In this document: one piece after another, positions 31,701-38,442 of the stretch
Numbering within the stretch: the stretch's first letter is position 1
Layout: each line of letters begins with the position of its first letter
NCBI GenBank assembly: GCA_905221605.1
Contig: CAJNDS010002603.1
Location: forward strand, 281,696 to 345,695
From: Symbiodinium natans
Taxonomy: Eukaryota; Sar; Dinophyceae; Suessiales; Symbiodiniaceae
Direction of reading: 5' to 3'
Length of the DNA: 64,000 bases
The notes under the pieces: model-generated
Database searches by the model: none
The model's input: only the letters and a program-made list of their open reading frames with translations
What the model was told of the DNA's origin: nothing
Made by a program: the position numbers and the translations under genes

Positions 31701-33993
31701 ACAGTTGGATGAGCCACACATTGACGATGAAGACCAAGACGATGCTTCCCAGGGAGGGCAACTTGAGTGAGGGGGACCCGTGTAGTGCCTTGTCTTTCTG
31801 TAAGAGGCAACGAAACGCTTCAAACCGCCTTTTGGGGGCCGTCAACGCACGGTGCCCGAAACTTTCACCTCGGACAGAGCAGCGGGCCAGCGTGGCCGGG
31901 GTCCTCTTCGGGGGGCCTCTTCGCTGGGCAGAAGAAGAGAAGAAGTCCCAAATACCGGGCGACACCCGGGGGGCTCGCCCCCATGCCCCAAGAAAGAAAC
32001 CAAAAATCAAATAATAAATTAACAAAGAAAGAAGAAGACGCAACTGAGAGGTGCAACGCGGCAACGCGAGGCGAGACCGGAGAGAGTTTGACTGAACAAC
32101 ATACATGTCATCTTTTCTTGACGGCAAACTATGCCGCAGGAACACTGGATCACGGCAGCGCGGCTTCTGAGAATACAAGAGACGATTTCAATGGATGTGG
32201 TAGGCTGTACCGCCGCGATCACTGCAGCTGCACAATCTACACGATGGCGTTGCGCTGCATCACTGGTTCACACCATGGCCGTGTCGTCGGAGTTGTCTGA
32301 AGAGTTGTCCGAGCGTGGGCTGCGCAGCTTGTCTGCTTTGCTAAGCTCTTATGACAGAGGGAGCTGTTGGCAGAAGGCCAGCATGCTCTGGGAGAGACGA
32401 CGTGGGACGCTGGACACGATTGCATGGAGTACAGTCATCAGTGGTTGCAGCAGGGCATCAGAATGGGAGTTGGCCATGAAGCGGTTGCTTATGATGCCAT
32501 TGGTGGCGCTTGTGCCTGACCTGATCTCATTTGCCACAACAATGAATGCGTGCAAGAAGAGCTGGCAGCAGAGCCTCGCCTTGCTGGACTGCGTGGACCA
32601 GACTATGATGCCAACAAAGAATGTTTATCACTTGCAGATGAGCGGACTTGGAGAGGGCATGCAGTGGTCAAAGGTCTTCTTGCTCATGAGCAGGCGAGTT
32701 ACAGCAGTGGCCACTACTGTTGGTCAGCCGAGCTTTCGCTTCAGCTAGTCATGCTTCAGCATTCTGTAACGCCAGGTCATCTAGAATTCAAATTAAACAA
32801 ACAACGGCGATTTCTCCTTCCAGTATATCCAATATGTTCATGAGCAGGATGGCAGCACGACGTTTGCCTGCGGCAGAGGATTGCCGCAACGCTGCTATTG
32901 GTGCCTGTCATGCGCAATGGTCCAAGGCAGAAACTGACGGAGAGGTATGCTTACATTTTTGCTGCAATAGGAGTGTAGATCGGGATCAAAGCAATCAGAG
33001 TGCACCTCAACAGAAGGGGCTATCCTGAGGCACTTCAGGTCCTTGCAGAGATTCCGATCGCTAAGCTCAAGCTAGACCTGATCGGGGCCAACTCTGCAAT
33101 TTCATCGGTCGAGAAATGGCATCTGGCAGTGCAACTCTTCATTCGACAGTTGCAGTCAGGCTTGGTCCCTGAGCCCTTTCAGAAGTGCGGAGCAGGTGTT
33201 CGGAGTTGTGTTTGATGTTGTTTCGTAGGTGCACTTATTTTGTGGAGCTGTGGAGCGGTTGTAACTGATGTAACGCCTTCTCTGCACTGCACAGTGAGCT
33301 GAGCAGTACGTTTTTTGCGTGTTGCAGCGTTGTGTGTTTGAGGATTCCGTGAGCTTTGCCTCAGTGGCAATGGCGCTCACTGCCTGGGAGACGGCTTGCG
33401 AACTCCTGCATCAGATGCGCCTGAGGCGGGTGTTCGTGACTGAGATCGTTCAGAATTTGGTAATGTCTACATTTTCTACCTGCCAAGGGTCCAGTTGGAT
33501 TCAGGCACTGAAGTTGTTCGAGCAGAGCCCTGCCACATCACTGCCTCCTGACGTCCTTGGTTTTAACGCCGCTATTAGCGCGTGCGGAACAGAGTGGTGC
33601 CTCCCCTTCCATCTTTTACGTGCTATGCAAGACCTTCAGACGAGGTCACCGAGGTCGAGGGTGGCACCGAGCTTGGTGTCTGTGAGTGCCACCGTTGCTG
33701 CTTGCGAAAAATCTGCCCAGTGGGCCGCAGCTTTGGACTTGCTTGGCATTCTGACCTCTTGCCGGCTCCGAAACGCAAGCGATCCGAATGGCTCGGGCCG
33801 GGGTCTGTCGAGCGCGAGTTGCACAATCCCCTTTAACGCGGCCATCTCCGCCTGTGAGAAGCGCGCTCTTTGGCGACGTGGGCTTCTGCTGTTGCGGCCA
33901 ATGTGTCGGGAGAACCCTGTTCCCAACGAGATCACCTTCAATGCTCTAATTGGAGCATGCGATCGAAGCATTCGAGAAACAGCGGAGATATAG
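22743..33993 (+). CDS. Second PPR protein gene, interrupted by a 9-kb retroelement-bearing intron
   Basis: PPR-like pieces run in one direction: about 22,755-22,860 (AAASSSWEQSLSILKWLPPD), 22,890-22,965 (EKTTQWSRAALE), about 22,990-23,165 (WPDAYSYNSAMNACK), 32,140 to about 32,697, about 32,850-32,945, about 33,000-33,180 and 33,319-33,993. The repeats have the dinoflagellate form 'NAAISACEK..QW..AL.LL'. Exon 23,165/32,140 joins in phase 0 across about 8.97 kb that contains a complete non-LTR retrotransposon. The acceptor is CCGCAG at 32,134-32,139; the donor is either GA or GG after an AAG or GAG codon. A possible earlier piece lies at about 22,530-22,605. No catalytic C-terminal domain is visible. 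PPR proteins act mainly in organellar RNA processing. Confidence 0.68.
23235..23286 (+). other. Dinoflagellate spliced leader followed by two relict leaders
   Basis: Positions 23,235-23,256 match the conserved 22-nt dinoflagellate spliced leader, including CCGTAGCC and TTTTGGCTCAAG, with C at the variable first base. Two more copies truncated to the last 15 nt follow directly: CCATTTGGGCTCAAG (23,257-23,271, one substitution) and CCATTTTGGCTCAAG (23,272-23,286). Truncation after the internal TAG is the known form of relict leaders. They arise when a trans-spliced mRNA is reverse-transcribed into the genome and later trans-spliced again at that AG. Confidence 0.93.
23517..24525 (+). CDS. LINE ORF1 protein, frameshifted at a G8 run
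   Basis: ORF1 proteins of LINEs coat the element RNA and act as nucleic-acid chaperones. The frame opens at ATG 23,517, although it is open from 23,409. It gives an acidic start, then a probable coiled coil (VKTALRVEVQGFLGELRGVM and METKMAAVHTRLDDVQEQAK). At the G8 run 23,892-23,899 the sensible frame changes, and the second frame continues RRRAIVLGGYDRDTPRETLL to a stop at 24,523-24,525. The second half has an RRM-like look (RAIVLGGYD, later VQIREADIEVGV-type strands), but this is not certain. The shift is one base in a homopolymer, so a sequencing or assembly slip is as likely as decay. Confidence 0.6.
24526..27669 (+). CDS. LINE ORF2: apurinic-type endonuclease and reverse transcriptase
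   Basis: The frame is open from directly after the ORF1 TGA (24,523-24,525) to TGA 27,667-27,669, about 1,047 codons. Endonuclease (EEP) motifs in order: TWNVGGL (24,559), LQEIP (about 24,649), CGGDFNE (about 25,054), RRLDYIF (about 25,230) and SSDHDAL (about 25,308). Reverse transcriptase follows: GRAAGPDGITYEAL (about 25,927), LRPITLSSALLKLL, DVRKAFDSV (about 26,315), NGVKQGAPESP (about 26,481) and the catalytic FADDMYL (about 26,624). The C-terminus is basic (KKRKRKKTGAKATKRRVKQR) without a clear zinc knuckle. No ATG precedes the TWNVGGL motif, and the first in-frame ATG is near 24,610. ORF2 nicks target DNA and copies the RNA there. No internal stop is seen, so the protein could be active. 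Confidence 0.92.
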   Translation, partial: KVPLEFHHHLRTWNVGGLDAEGDLVDCLMATSEGDQLEFILLQEIPQPKGGTPSTASMTASTKGPRPLDKNVPGLGEEHCLAQTLQNHFLIQAWTPADWRSTGVLLRQRDMYGSHTIQAHGGSLGLTWAKVRHASLGVVGLVSCHLPHWATTQQAAELLRNWKVAMNPLHGLHRLICGGDFNETLVMVDGDGIFRGATARGELVASFLQELGLRSAETTWTEPTYHPYNRAMQSRRLDYIFVKGINVAAAGVAIGSRHEISSDHDALELQVVQLPQHADLRPHKLRKGVPVTPDKAKEVLRKRQPPPAREGFLLSAVAELSQHLIVPKSSKRFQESQHLVRLRQAAQQARGGAARALWKEVHSVRKSEKRKWLKHLTFWATRGDWGAWKKLFGTGPRRLWEPALVQRYENWQQSMTEYMEGIFFRDSHAENEEARDATRLQLAMLPGEFHAFSMEEIHSVMAKWKSGRAAGPDGITYEALRIILKDDTWGAFVLEELNDFLKLGFTTSDLYGTSTFMLAKKREPGEWGDLRPITLSSALLKLLSQLTLKRVTHLLGTANDLQWAAPSKQPLELALGLGRMLRLCREWKQEAFLVKIDVRKAFDSVKLPRLLRLIRRKLVGRPKEGRLLTEMVCHLGINIEFLDQRIPIRQSNGVKQGAPESPVLFAALIAELADEVATELGMALPHEEPGWEMPFNLAAFADDMYLWHFCLRRLQELLTMVENKAAENGLQFQGDKTSVLTSVEDDARTLTIGGKQVKFLPPGSLVRVLGTQQGFKRGAADVAAEVNAKMRQVFWAHKAVFAGRMPLTCKWEAFHAVVRGSGLWQAAALPPCRNLLAALNTQQLRFVRVMAGLRRKQGEPFVDYEMRSLRVSRARLHLHGQERYSTYVLRQAWRLFGHIARQNSRAKQLLRWRGPVWWKAEQCKRGGHRHPGRYNAGMEIQNDFNTFLGVDDWMEVAQDRQRWRSLEVPWVKSQDLPWCTHAQASLEAESGEQDDVRLAAQLRIQNLMPNRKKRKRKKTGAKATKRRVKQRATAAQPSQLMLSNGGR
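27904..31770 (+). CDS. Long unidentified ORF (about 1,290 codons), Glu/Gln/Trp-rich, 3' part of the retroelement
   Basis: ATG 27,904 (MGDQHAAYPAAV) is the likely start; the frame is open from 27,871 and stops at 31,768-31,770. A hydrophobic segment (LLLLPLTYL...LPTWLLLTLVATV) lies near residues 15-50. Acidic, Trp-rich stretches follow (EDDWEDWGQWWEQLRG, EWNWREWGARDR, WRWWAYRAGDAWFEVQLRDW), then repeats of AWNPG, then a mostly acidic C-terminal third with a compact stretch (REVLTHILNLHPLM to VRIWQGYLEGL). I recognise no family. DNA tandem repeats lie inside (about 66 bp at 28,318-28,445; a longer unit at 31,430-31,650), and other frames are open for up to 371 codons. It could be a gag-like or accessory protein of the element, or the start of a second element. 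Confidence 0.5.
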   Translation: MGDQHAAYPAAVSAQLLLLPLTYLHNLSHSAVMGALPTWLLLTLVATVKGGQWSIWNWDDEWSDATTLGGPHDRQRQGHQQESWRDEEEALHEGLPLRERRGGQQTSAEPTQAVPAEADRDYEADPGGMPPPGGPQRLRHDPALPQPRRLPDQEGGQTLLPHDPALPQPRRLPDQEGGQTVQEGEYVAEMDETQPARAPREQAEAREGEDDWEDWGQWWEQLRGVGREQPQRGRQHARRQPDRDPATNTEPQESQSRTADYPNTAEWNWREWGARDRPQHEEDGQWASRPWRATRWRWWAYRAGDAWFEVQLRDWREERREREEQQQGWAPHTEGDADTNDQPYNPELHAWNPGPGGPQLQHDGGGHSEHREEAGAYDPTLHAWNPGQRQAEDNADNQVNTQHQDPGAQAWNPGQAQGGTEEHEQNDDNGVQYVETDDTDAETKRREWEAYLAQRGQQPSEGGPPQEMPPWFGVAKQEVEAAPQDINPPGYPPTARRRVRYMTQEAMEALRARPYRLRWQNERRRYTGSLGTEKTKGVRLGANPGTVDSRNNPALHGQAPGSGSSSSSTAGTQPQWHGWSSWSSWTTGGRSGSKHSGGQGPVRQERKARQWADWQQWEQAWHSEWSKQVRHSGGLPAEGAAEEWASLLNRHRHRPTPPHGETEEAMDGGEANVPRGTDHEAQPSGHTLQAGEPDETPGSQTQEQCHEPEGQPDLVEEAEDIIDTLLDNLRQQTGGEHDEEQDHATLLQHTMDPEHGDVKDNEGEGKLYVLHNVADDPQQGDEVAWVQGRKRKRSDRDPENHTDHGDGKNEEETEDAREECRGPPANAATNMDKEGADVDLEEQRRVENETEEERALQEEFEQDRALHEEWVQKTIDDYFADVEEEQPGPSQLRPGRRQEEGVKRHVEAVTAAFGRWSQGTAAGGGLEIEGDSIREVLTHILNLHPLMAEDGEAPTPHLTLLYQILATWARSKTELVQQDTETVVRIWQGYLEGLRAAMGSSLAETAAPAGRRTDEGGQLRMFNLTEEEDKPEPENRHELEDQDKGHDENAEQKNDEDMDENENHTTDEEVLELTEGGPQQEPTEQLERHSIWTAPPGGPPQPTRPRRGARPWPNCLLRPGHRPLKRGETFNYGNFLQEVTEWRRLAALREGQKATLGTTPTSTSMSAVSPSSRHVEPKDPQLGDLPQGGREGQGDTTMATSTSTPASSTSPKDPQLEGLPQGGQEGLYDTTLATSTSTPASSTSPLGLGASWNLPTEGLCQGVPDTQLDEPHIDDEDQDDASQGGQLE
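31771..32036 (+). other. 3' untranslated region and A-rich tail of the non-LTR element
   Basis: About 230 bp without a sensible frame lead to an A-rich segment (AAATCAAATAATAAATTAAC at about 32,005). After a short gap the PPR exon resumes at 32,140. The exact 3' end cannot be set by eye. Confidence 0.5.
32140..33993 (+). CDS. PPR gene, downstream exons after the retroelement
   Basis: From acceptor AG 32,138-32,139 the frame reads EHWITAARLLRI, then VVGCTAAITAAAQSTRW, TIAWSTVISGCSRASEWELA and LISFATTMNACKKSWQQSLA: four PPR units in one exon to about 32,697. Further exons give AEDCRNAAIGACHAQWSKAE (about 32,866-32,941), YPEALQVLAEIPIAKLKLDL (33,020-33,180), and 33,319-33,993 with LGFNAAISACGTEWC, SATVAACEKSAQWAAALDLL, FNAAISACEKRALWRRGLLL and ITFNALIGACDRS. 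The last frame stops at 33,991-33,993 in mid-repeat. In another frame the repeat continues (AIEAFEKQRRY), so a frameshift may have cut the end. Confidence 0.8.
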
Positions 33994-34060
33994 CTCGAAG
34001 CTTTCAGCGCTTTGCTGTTTACAGGCCTGCTGGGATCCCCAGAAATCCCCGGTCAGATGC
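33905..34060 (+). repeat. 3' PPR segment, copy 1 of a duplicated block
   Basis: About 155 bp containing the last PPR helix and the following intron-like bases matches 37,748-37,903 at most positions, with several substitutions and small indels. Both begin GTCGGGAG and end GTCAGATGC. This copy ends the second PPR gene. Confidence 0.8.
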
Positions 34061-35705
34061 CTTTACTACCCACTGCATTGGTTGTGGGCATGCGAGATTG
34101 GATGGGTTATCACGTTCAGTTGTTGTTTCTTCACCAGTTTTTGCTTTTGGGAGCAGAAGCTTCTCTGCTCATAGCACCCGACCGAGGAGCCGTAAACATG
34201 ATCATGTTGCCATAAGGTTTTTTTAGATGATACCACACGGTACCCCAAGATGGGGATTCTATTTTCTGAGGAATAAAATCGAAAAGTTTAGGTGGGATCA
34301 TGGGAGGCATGATGAAAAGGTAAGAAAAAGGCTTCAATAAACTTAGCGTGCATGATGAAAGACTAGCGAGGGCCGGGGTAAGATCTTGGGCATCCGGTCA
34401 AGTTAAAAGTTAGGTTAAAGGGGATCGGAGGAGGGGTCCAATGTCATTCTAGATAATCTTTTAAAGATGATATGTGCTGATAACATGCTAACATGCAAGG
34501 GCAATTCTTATCGATTTCAAGTTCTTGCTCCCCCCCAACACCAAAGTCAGCGTAGCACAATGCTGAGCCCGCTGAGCCCGAACCCAAGTCAGCCTAATCA
34601 GATAGGACTCTCGTTATAGGGCCAACCTGGGCGTTGGTTGTCAGGGCGAGCTGGGCATTTGGCTGCAAGGCTAGATGCCCAAAACATTCCGCGCAATCAT
34701 GGGCGGGCAGCCCAGGCGATCTGGGCTGAATGATGAGCGTTTCTGGTCTTCGAAGACGCTGTGACTTTTTGAGGAGTTTAGGTTTGAGGTTGCTTCAGCC
34801 GTCGAGATTTTGCAATGAAAGGCCGGTTGAGTGGTGGATTATGGACCATCTATGATTTTAGTTTGCGGCAGACGCGGCATGCTTTGGATGTCCGGCGCCC
34901 CCGCTTGCCCAGTGTTCAATCAAGTCCCCAGCGAAGCCGAACAATGCTCAAGAACCCTGATAGCTCGAGCATGAACCGACACCCTGAATGCCTCACGCGA
35001 GGCTATGTTCTCCCGTCTCGGGCGTCATGCCTGAAACCCCAAGTCCGACGAAAACCGCCACAACACCCGATGCCTTACTGTAAGCTGCGGGCACAAGCTA
35101 CACACAGACACACAGACACACAGACATGCAGAGTCACACAGACACACGGACACACAGTCACACAAGACGCGTAAGCGGAAAGTGCGGAATCCGGAGCTGA
35201 ATTGAAAAAACGCAAACAGCACCCGAAACTGCTCGAAACCTCAGGTCACCCTCAAAAGCCTCTTGGAAAAGCCTTCTCTCAACTCCCGCGAGGCCGATGT
35301 CAGCGCCAGAAGCTGGGGATCTGCACTGGAGGCTTGGGACATGGGTTTGGCTTTGGCCTAAAATTACTTAAACCCCTCCGCTTCCCAAAGCAGCTTCGAA
35401 GCTGCCCTTAGTGAGCTTTGGGTTGTTTAATGCGGCGGCCGCAGCCTCAACCCTCAAATCTGGCGCACGCGGTGCCGTAGAGAGCAATGAAATCCGATTT
35501 CGAGGCCCAAGAACCACTCCCCCCCCCCCGACTCACCCGCATTTTGCACTCTGCAACATGTACACTGGGGGTAGAGGGCAGAGGGGAGGTTTAGTGGGGG
35601 GACCGCTAACGCTGCGAACTACTTGCAACTACTTGATACGACTTTTCATGTTCCTGCAGCACCGGGCTCTGGGCAAGTCAGGCCGTAGCAGTTAGATTTG
35701 TAAGA
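34061..35705. other. No gene recognised; minisatellite at 35,098-35,165
   Basis: No supported exon was found. A (CACAGACA)n-type minisatellite lies at about 35,098-35,165 and a C run at 35,519-35,529. Bases 34,330-34,700 are low in coding signal on both strands. Confidence 0.5.
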
Positions 35706-37480
35706 ATGCTGCGCGTCGTCCAGATGTCAGGGGAGGAAGTGGCGACGGTGCCTCTCGAGGAGCTAAGCACCGTGAAGGCCCTGAAACAGCTCTTGAACCA
35801 GCAACATGGTAAGCCCCCGCGATTCCGGCAGATGCTGCTTCTGCATGGGACGGAAACCATACTGGATCATGCCGAGCTCGAGGCCCCCATGGTTCTCCAA
35901 TGTTCTCCAGCTACTTGTGCTGCCTTTCAAAAGTTCTTCGCAAGCCGAAGTGGAAGAGCTTGCCTTCCTCGCCAGCGGTGGATCCCCGGCGCAGGGTCGA
36001 TTTACACCAATTTAATTTAAACCCAATCCCTACAACAACTATCCGTTGGCTTCTTGAGCCGCTTAGAGTTCAGCCATAGGTTCGTAGCTTTGTGCCGCAG
36101 CTTTCCAGGTCGAGTCCATTCTGCTGCGGCCACAGGACCTGGAGTTGTGGGAGTAGGGTCGCGAGCCAGGACCCCTCCACCCAAACCCCACACACCTTGA
36201 AGCCGCCCAAAAATGCCCTGCCCTACAGGATCCAGACTTGGAGTGCTCGTTTGCGGAAACTCCTCTTCACGCGGCATGTTTCAATGGACGACTCGAAGTC
36301 GCAGCTGGAGGCGCGTGCAAACGTCCACAAGACCACAAGCTGGCACGTACCTCCACAGCCTCCATTATGGGTCGCATCAAGCCGTGGCCACCCGGATCTT
36401 GTGCAGCTCTTGTTGGAGGCTGGCAGGGCTGCCCAGTGCAGGCGTTTGCCTGGGTTAGGGGGGCTGCGTGTCGAAGTATCCCTGGAGTATGTGAGCCCAG
36501 AGCATCCGGCAAGCGCTCATCCAGCCGAGATCCTGCAGACTGTCTTTGGAGCATCTACCCGCACGTGAAAATGCATAGCTTCAGGGTCGAAATGCTTGAA
36601 GTGTCATGCGGGGGTTAGGGGCTTGCTGGTCCTTGCCCTGAACTTAGAGATGGCGATAGCTCAGTCCAATCCTTTTGAGGGCGTGAGGGGGGGCCTTGAA
36701 GTTGCCTCTCTTCGGGCTTCCTGCATTTTGTACCTTTGTACTCCTGTAAAAAGCTGCTCATGTGCTGTTGGAGGCCGGCGCTGACAAGGACGTGGCCAAC
36801 CACAAAGGCATCACGGTTCTGATGTGGGCATCTGCGAGGGGCGACTTGGAGATAGTAAGGCTGCTGCTGGAGGCTGGTGCTGACACGGACCTGGCCAACC
36901 ACAAAGGCGCCACGGCTCTGATCATGGCATCTGCGGGCGGCCACCTCGAGACAGTTCGTTTGCTGCTGGCGGCCGGTGCTGACAAGGACCTGGCCACCAA
37001 CAGGGGCTTCACAGCGAGACAGTTCGTTTGCTGCTGGTGGCCGGCGCTGACACGGACCTGGCCGACAACAACGGGAAAACAGCTCTGGTGCTTGCTTATC
37101 ATCCGTGGAGCTATCAAGGGTCACCTCGTAAGCTTCTGGAGGCCAGCACTGACTATGACCTGTTCCCCGACGATGACGTCGAACGTTGGTGTATTGACGA
37201 CGACCTGGACATAGTAAGACTGCTGCTGGAGGCCGGTGCGGACCTGGACGACGAGCGCAGGACGGAATTGAGGCGGGCCGCCCAGGACAGCCTCCATGAT
37301 GAACTCGTCGCCCTGCTGGATGAGAGCGCATCCGCACGGAAGAGGCAAAAATCTGCGTGTTGGGATTTCGGGACCTGGGCTGAAGTTTATGTTCGGGATC
37401 GGACTCAACCATCTTTAATCCTGACGAATAACTTAGCAAAGAGGGATGGTTCGGGGAGTTGTGAGTTGTGGGGGGCTTGA
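35706..37480 (+). pseudogene. Ubiquitin-like plus ankyrin-repeat gene with several frame breaks
   Basis: ATG 35,706 opens a ubiquitin-like fold: MLRVVQMSGEEVATVPLEEL, then TVKALKQLLNQQHGKPPRF and MLLLHGTETILDHAELEAPM. This is the N-terminus typical of dinoflagellate ankyrin proteins. At about 35,890 an imperfect 10-bp tandem duplication (TTCTCCAATG before TTCTCCAG) moves the rest of the domain (LLVLPFKSSSQAEVEELAFL) into another frame. Ankyrin repeats follow: SFAETPLHAACFNGRLEVA (36,250), a frame change at about 36,297, ARANVHKTT...PPLWVASSRGHPDLVQLLL, LLEAGADKDVANHKGITVLM and ANHKGATALIMASAGGHLET (36,762-37,015). A deletion-type frame change at about 37,015 precedes further repeats to a stop at 37,478-37,480. 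Ankyrin repeats bind proteins; the target is unknown. Introns may explain some changes, but the 10-bp duplication has no splice signal. A decayed copy is most likely. Confidence 0.7.
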
Positions 37481-37747
37481 AGCTGCGGCACTTTGATTTG
37501 ATCTCCATCTGTTGACCCCCCGAACCGCGTTTTTTGTGTTTGTCCTTCTCACATGGCATCCAAAGATCCCCCGACACCACGCAAGGGCCTACGGATTCTA
37601 GGGCAGTCGTGGCGAGGTCGTGAGATGCCTCCACCGGCCCTCCTTCTCAGGCCAGGTTGAGGGTTCCGGGTTTAAGTGTTGAACTACACCAGTGGCACTA
37701 CAACTACCCTCCCGGCCTGTCGCATGTGTCGCTTGCTGCAGCAGCTG

Positions 37748-37903
37748 TGTCGGGAGGCTCCTGTTCCCAGCGAGATCACCTTCAATGCCTGCTCGAATTG
37801 GGGCATGCGATCGAAGCATGCGAGAAAACGCTCGAAGCTTTCATAACTTTAACGGCTTTGCTATTTACAGGCTTGTGGGCCCCGGGGATCCCCAGTCAGA
37901 TGC
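37748..37903 (+). pseudogene. PPR-gene fragment, copy 2 of the duplicated block
   Basis: This is homologous to 33,905-34,060. It reads AIEACEKTLEAFITLTALL, a PPR helix, in one frame. No upstream PPR exons accompany it, so it looks like a stranded 3' fragment. Bases around it (37,481-37,747 and 37,904-38,442) show no supported gene. Confidence 0.65.
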
Positions 37904-38442
37904 ACCAAGCTTCCATTGGTACGGTTCTGGTGGGGGGGGGGGGAAGGTGATAGAAGCCTCAGCCACGGCTTTGCTCTGCAGCATCGCCCTTGGAGAGGCG
38001 AATTCCATGTTAGCATGACTTGTAACTCGTGTTGGCGATGGGCGGAGAAGAACGAAGGACGGAAGCAATGAAGCAAAACATGAAACAGTGCATTACAAAC
38101 AAGAACATAGTGAATGTAGGAGACTGTCGAGTTCAGCATCTTTGGGGACCGAGATTCGTTGAGACGTGGCATTTCAAAACCTCGCTGCGCCATCTGCAGT
38201 GTCTCGGCCGGGATCTTGCAGGACCTGCATGCAAGGTGATCTGTATAACTCATTTAGTCATCCAAGATGGAGTTTAGATTAGGATTTCCGGTTTGATCTG
38301 AACGTAGAGAGTAAAGATCTGTGCAAGGACACATTCTCCATGTGATATTCGACGCCATGCACAATGGCGGAATCGGGATTGCCGCGCCCCTGGTCTTTTC
38401 GATGCGTTGACGCTTCGCTCGTCTTTCTGTCAAGGGATTCAG

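Larger units (their letters stand above)
23235..32036 (+). mobile_element. Non-LTR (LINE-type) retrotransposon with spliced-leader 5' end
   Basis: The 5' end is set by a dinoflagellate spliced leader plus two relict leaders (23,235-23,286). The element then has ORF1, ORF2 (endonuclease-reverse transcriptase), a third long ORF, a 3' untranslated region and an A-rich tail (about 31,998-32,036). Purine-rich AAAGAAAGA words occur just before the leader (23,203-23,222) and in the tail and may include a target-site duplication, but low complexity prevents proof. It could instead be two abutting elements with a break near 27,670-27,870. No leader copy is present there, which favours one element. Confidence 0.75.
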
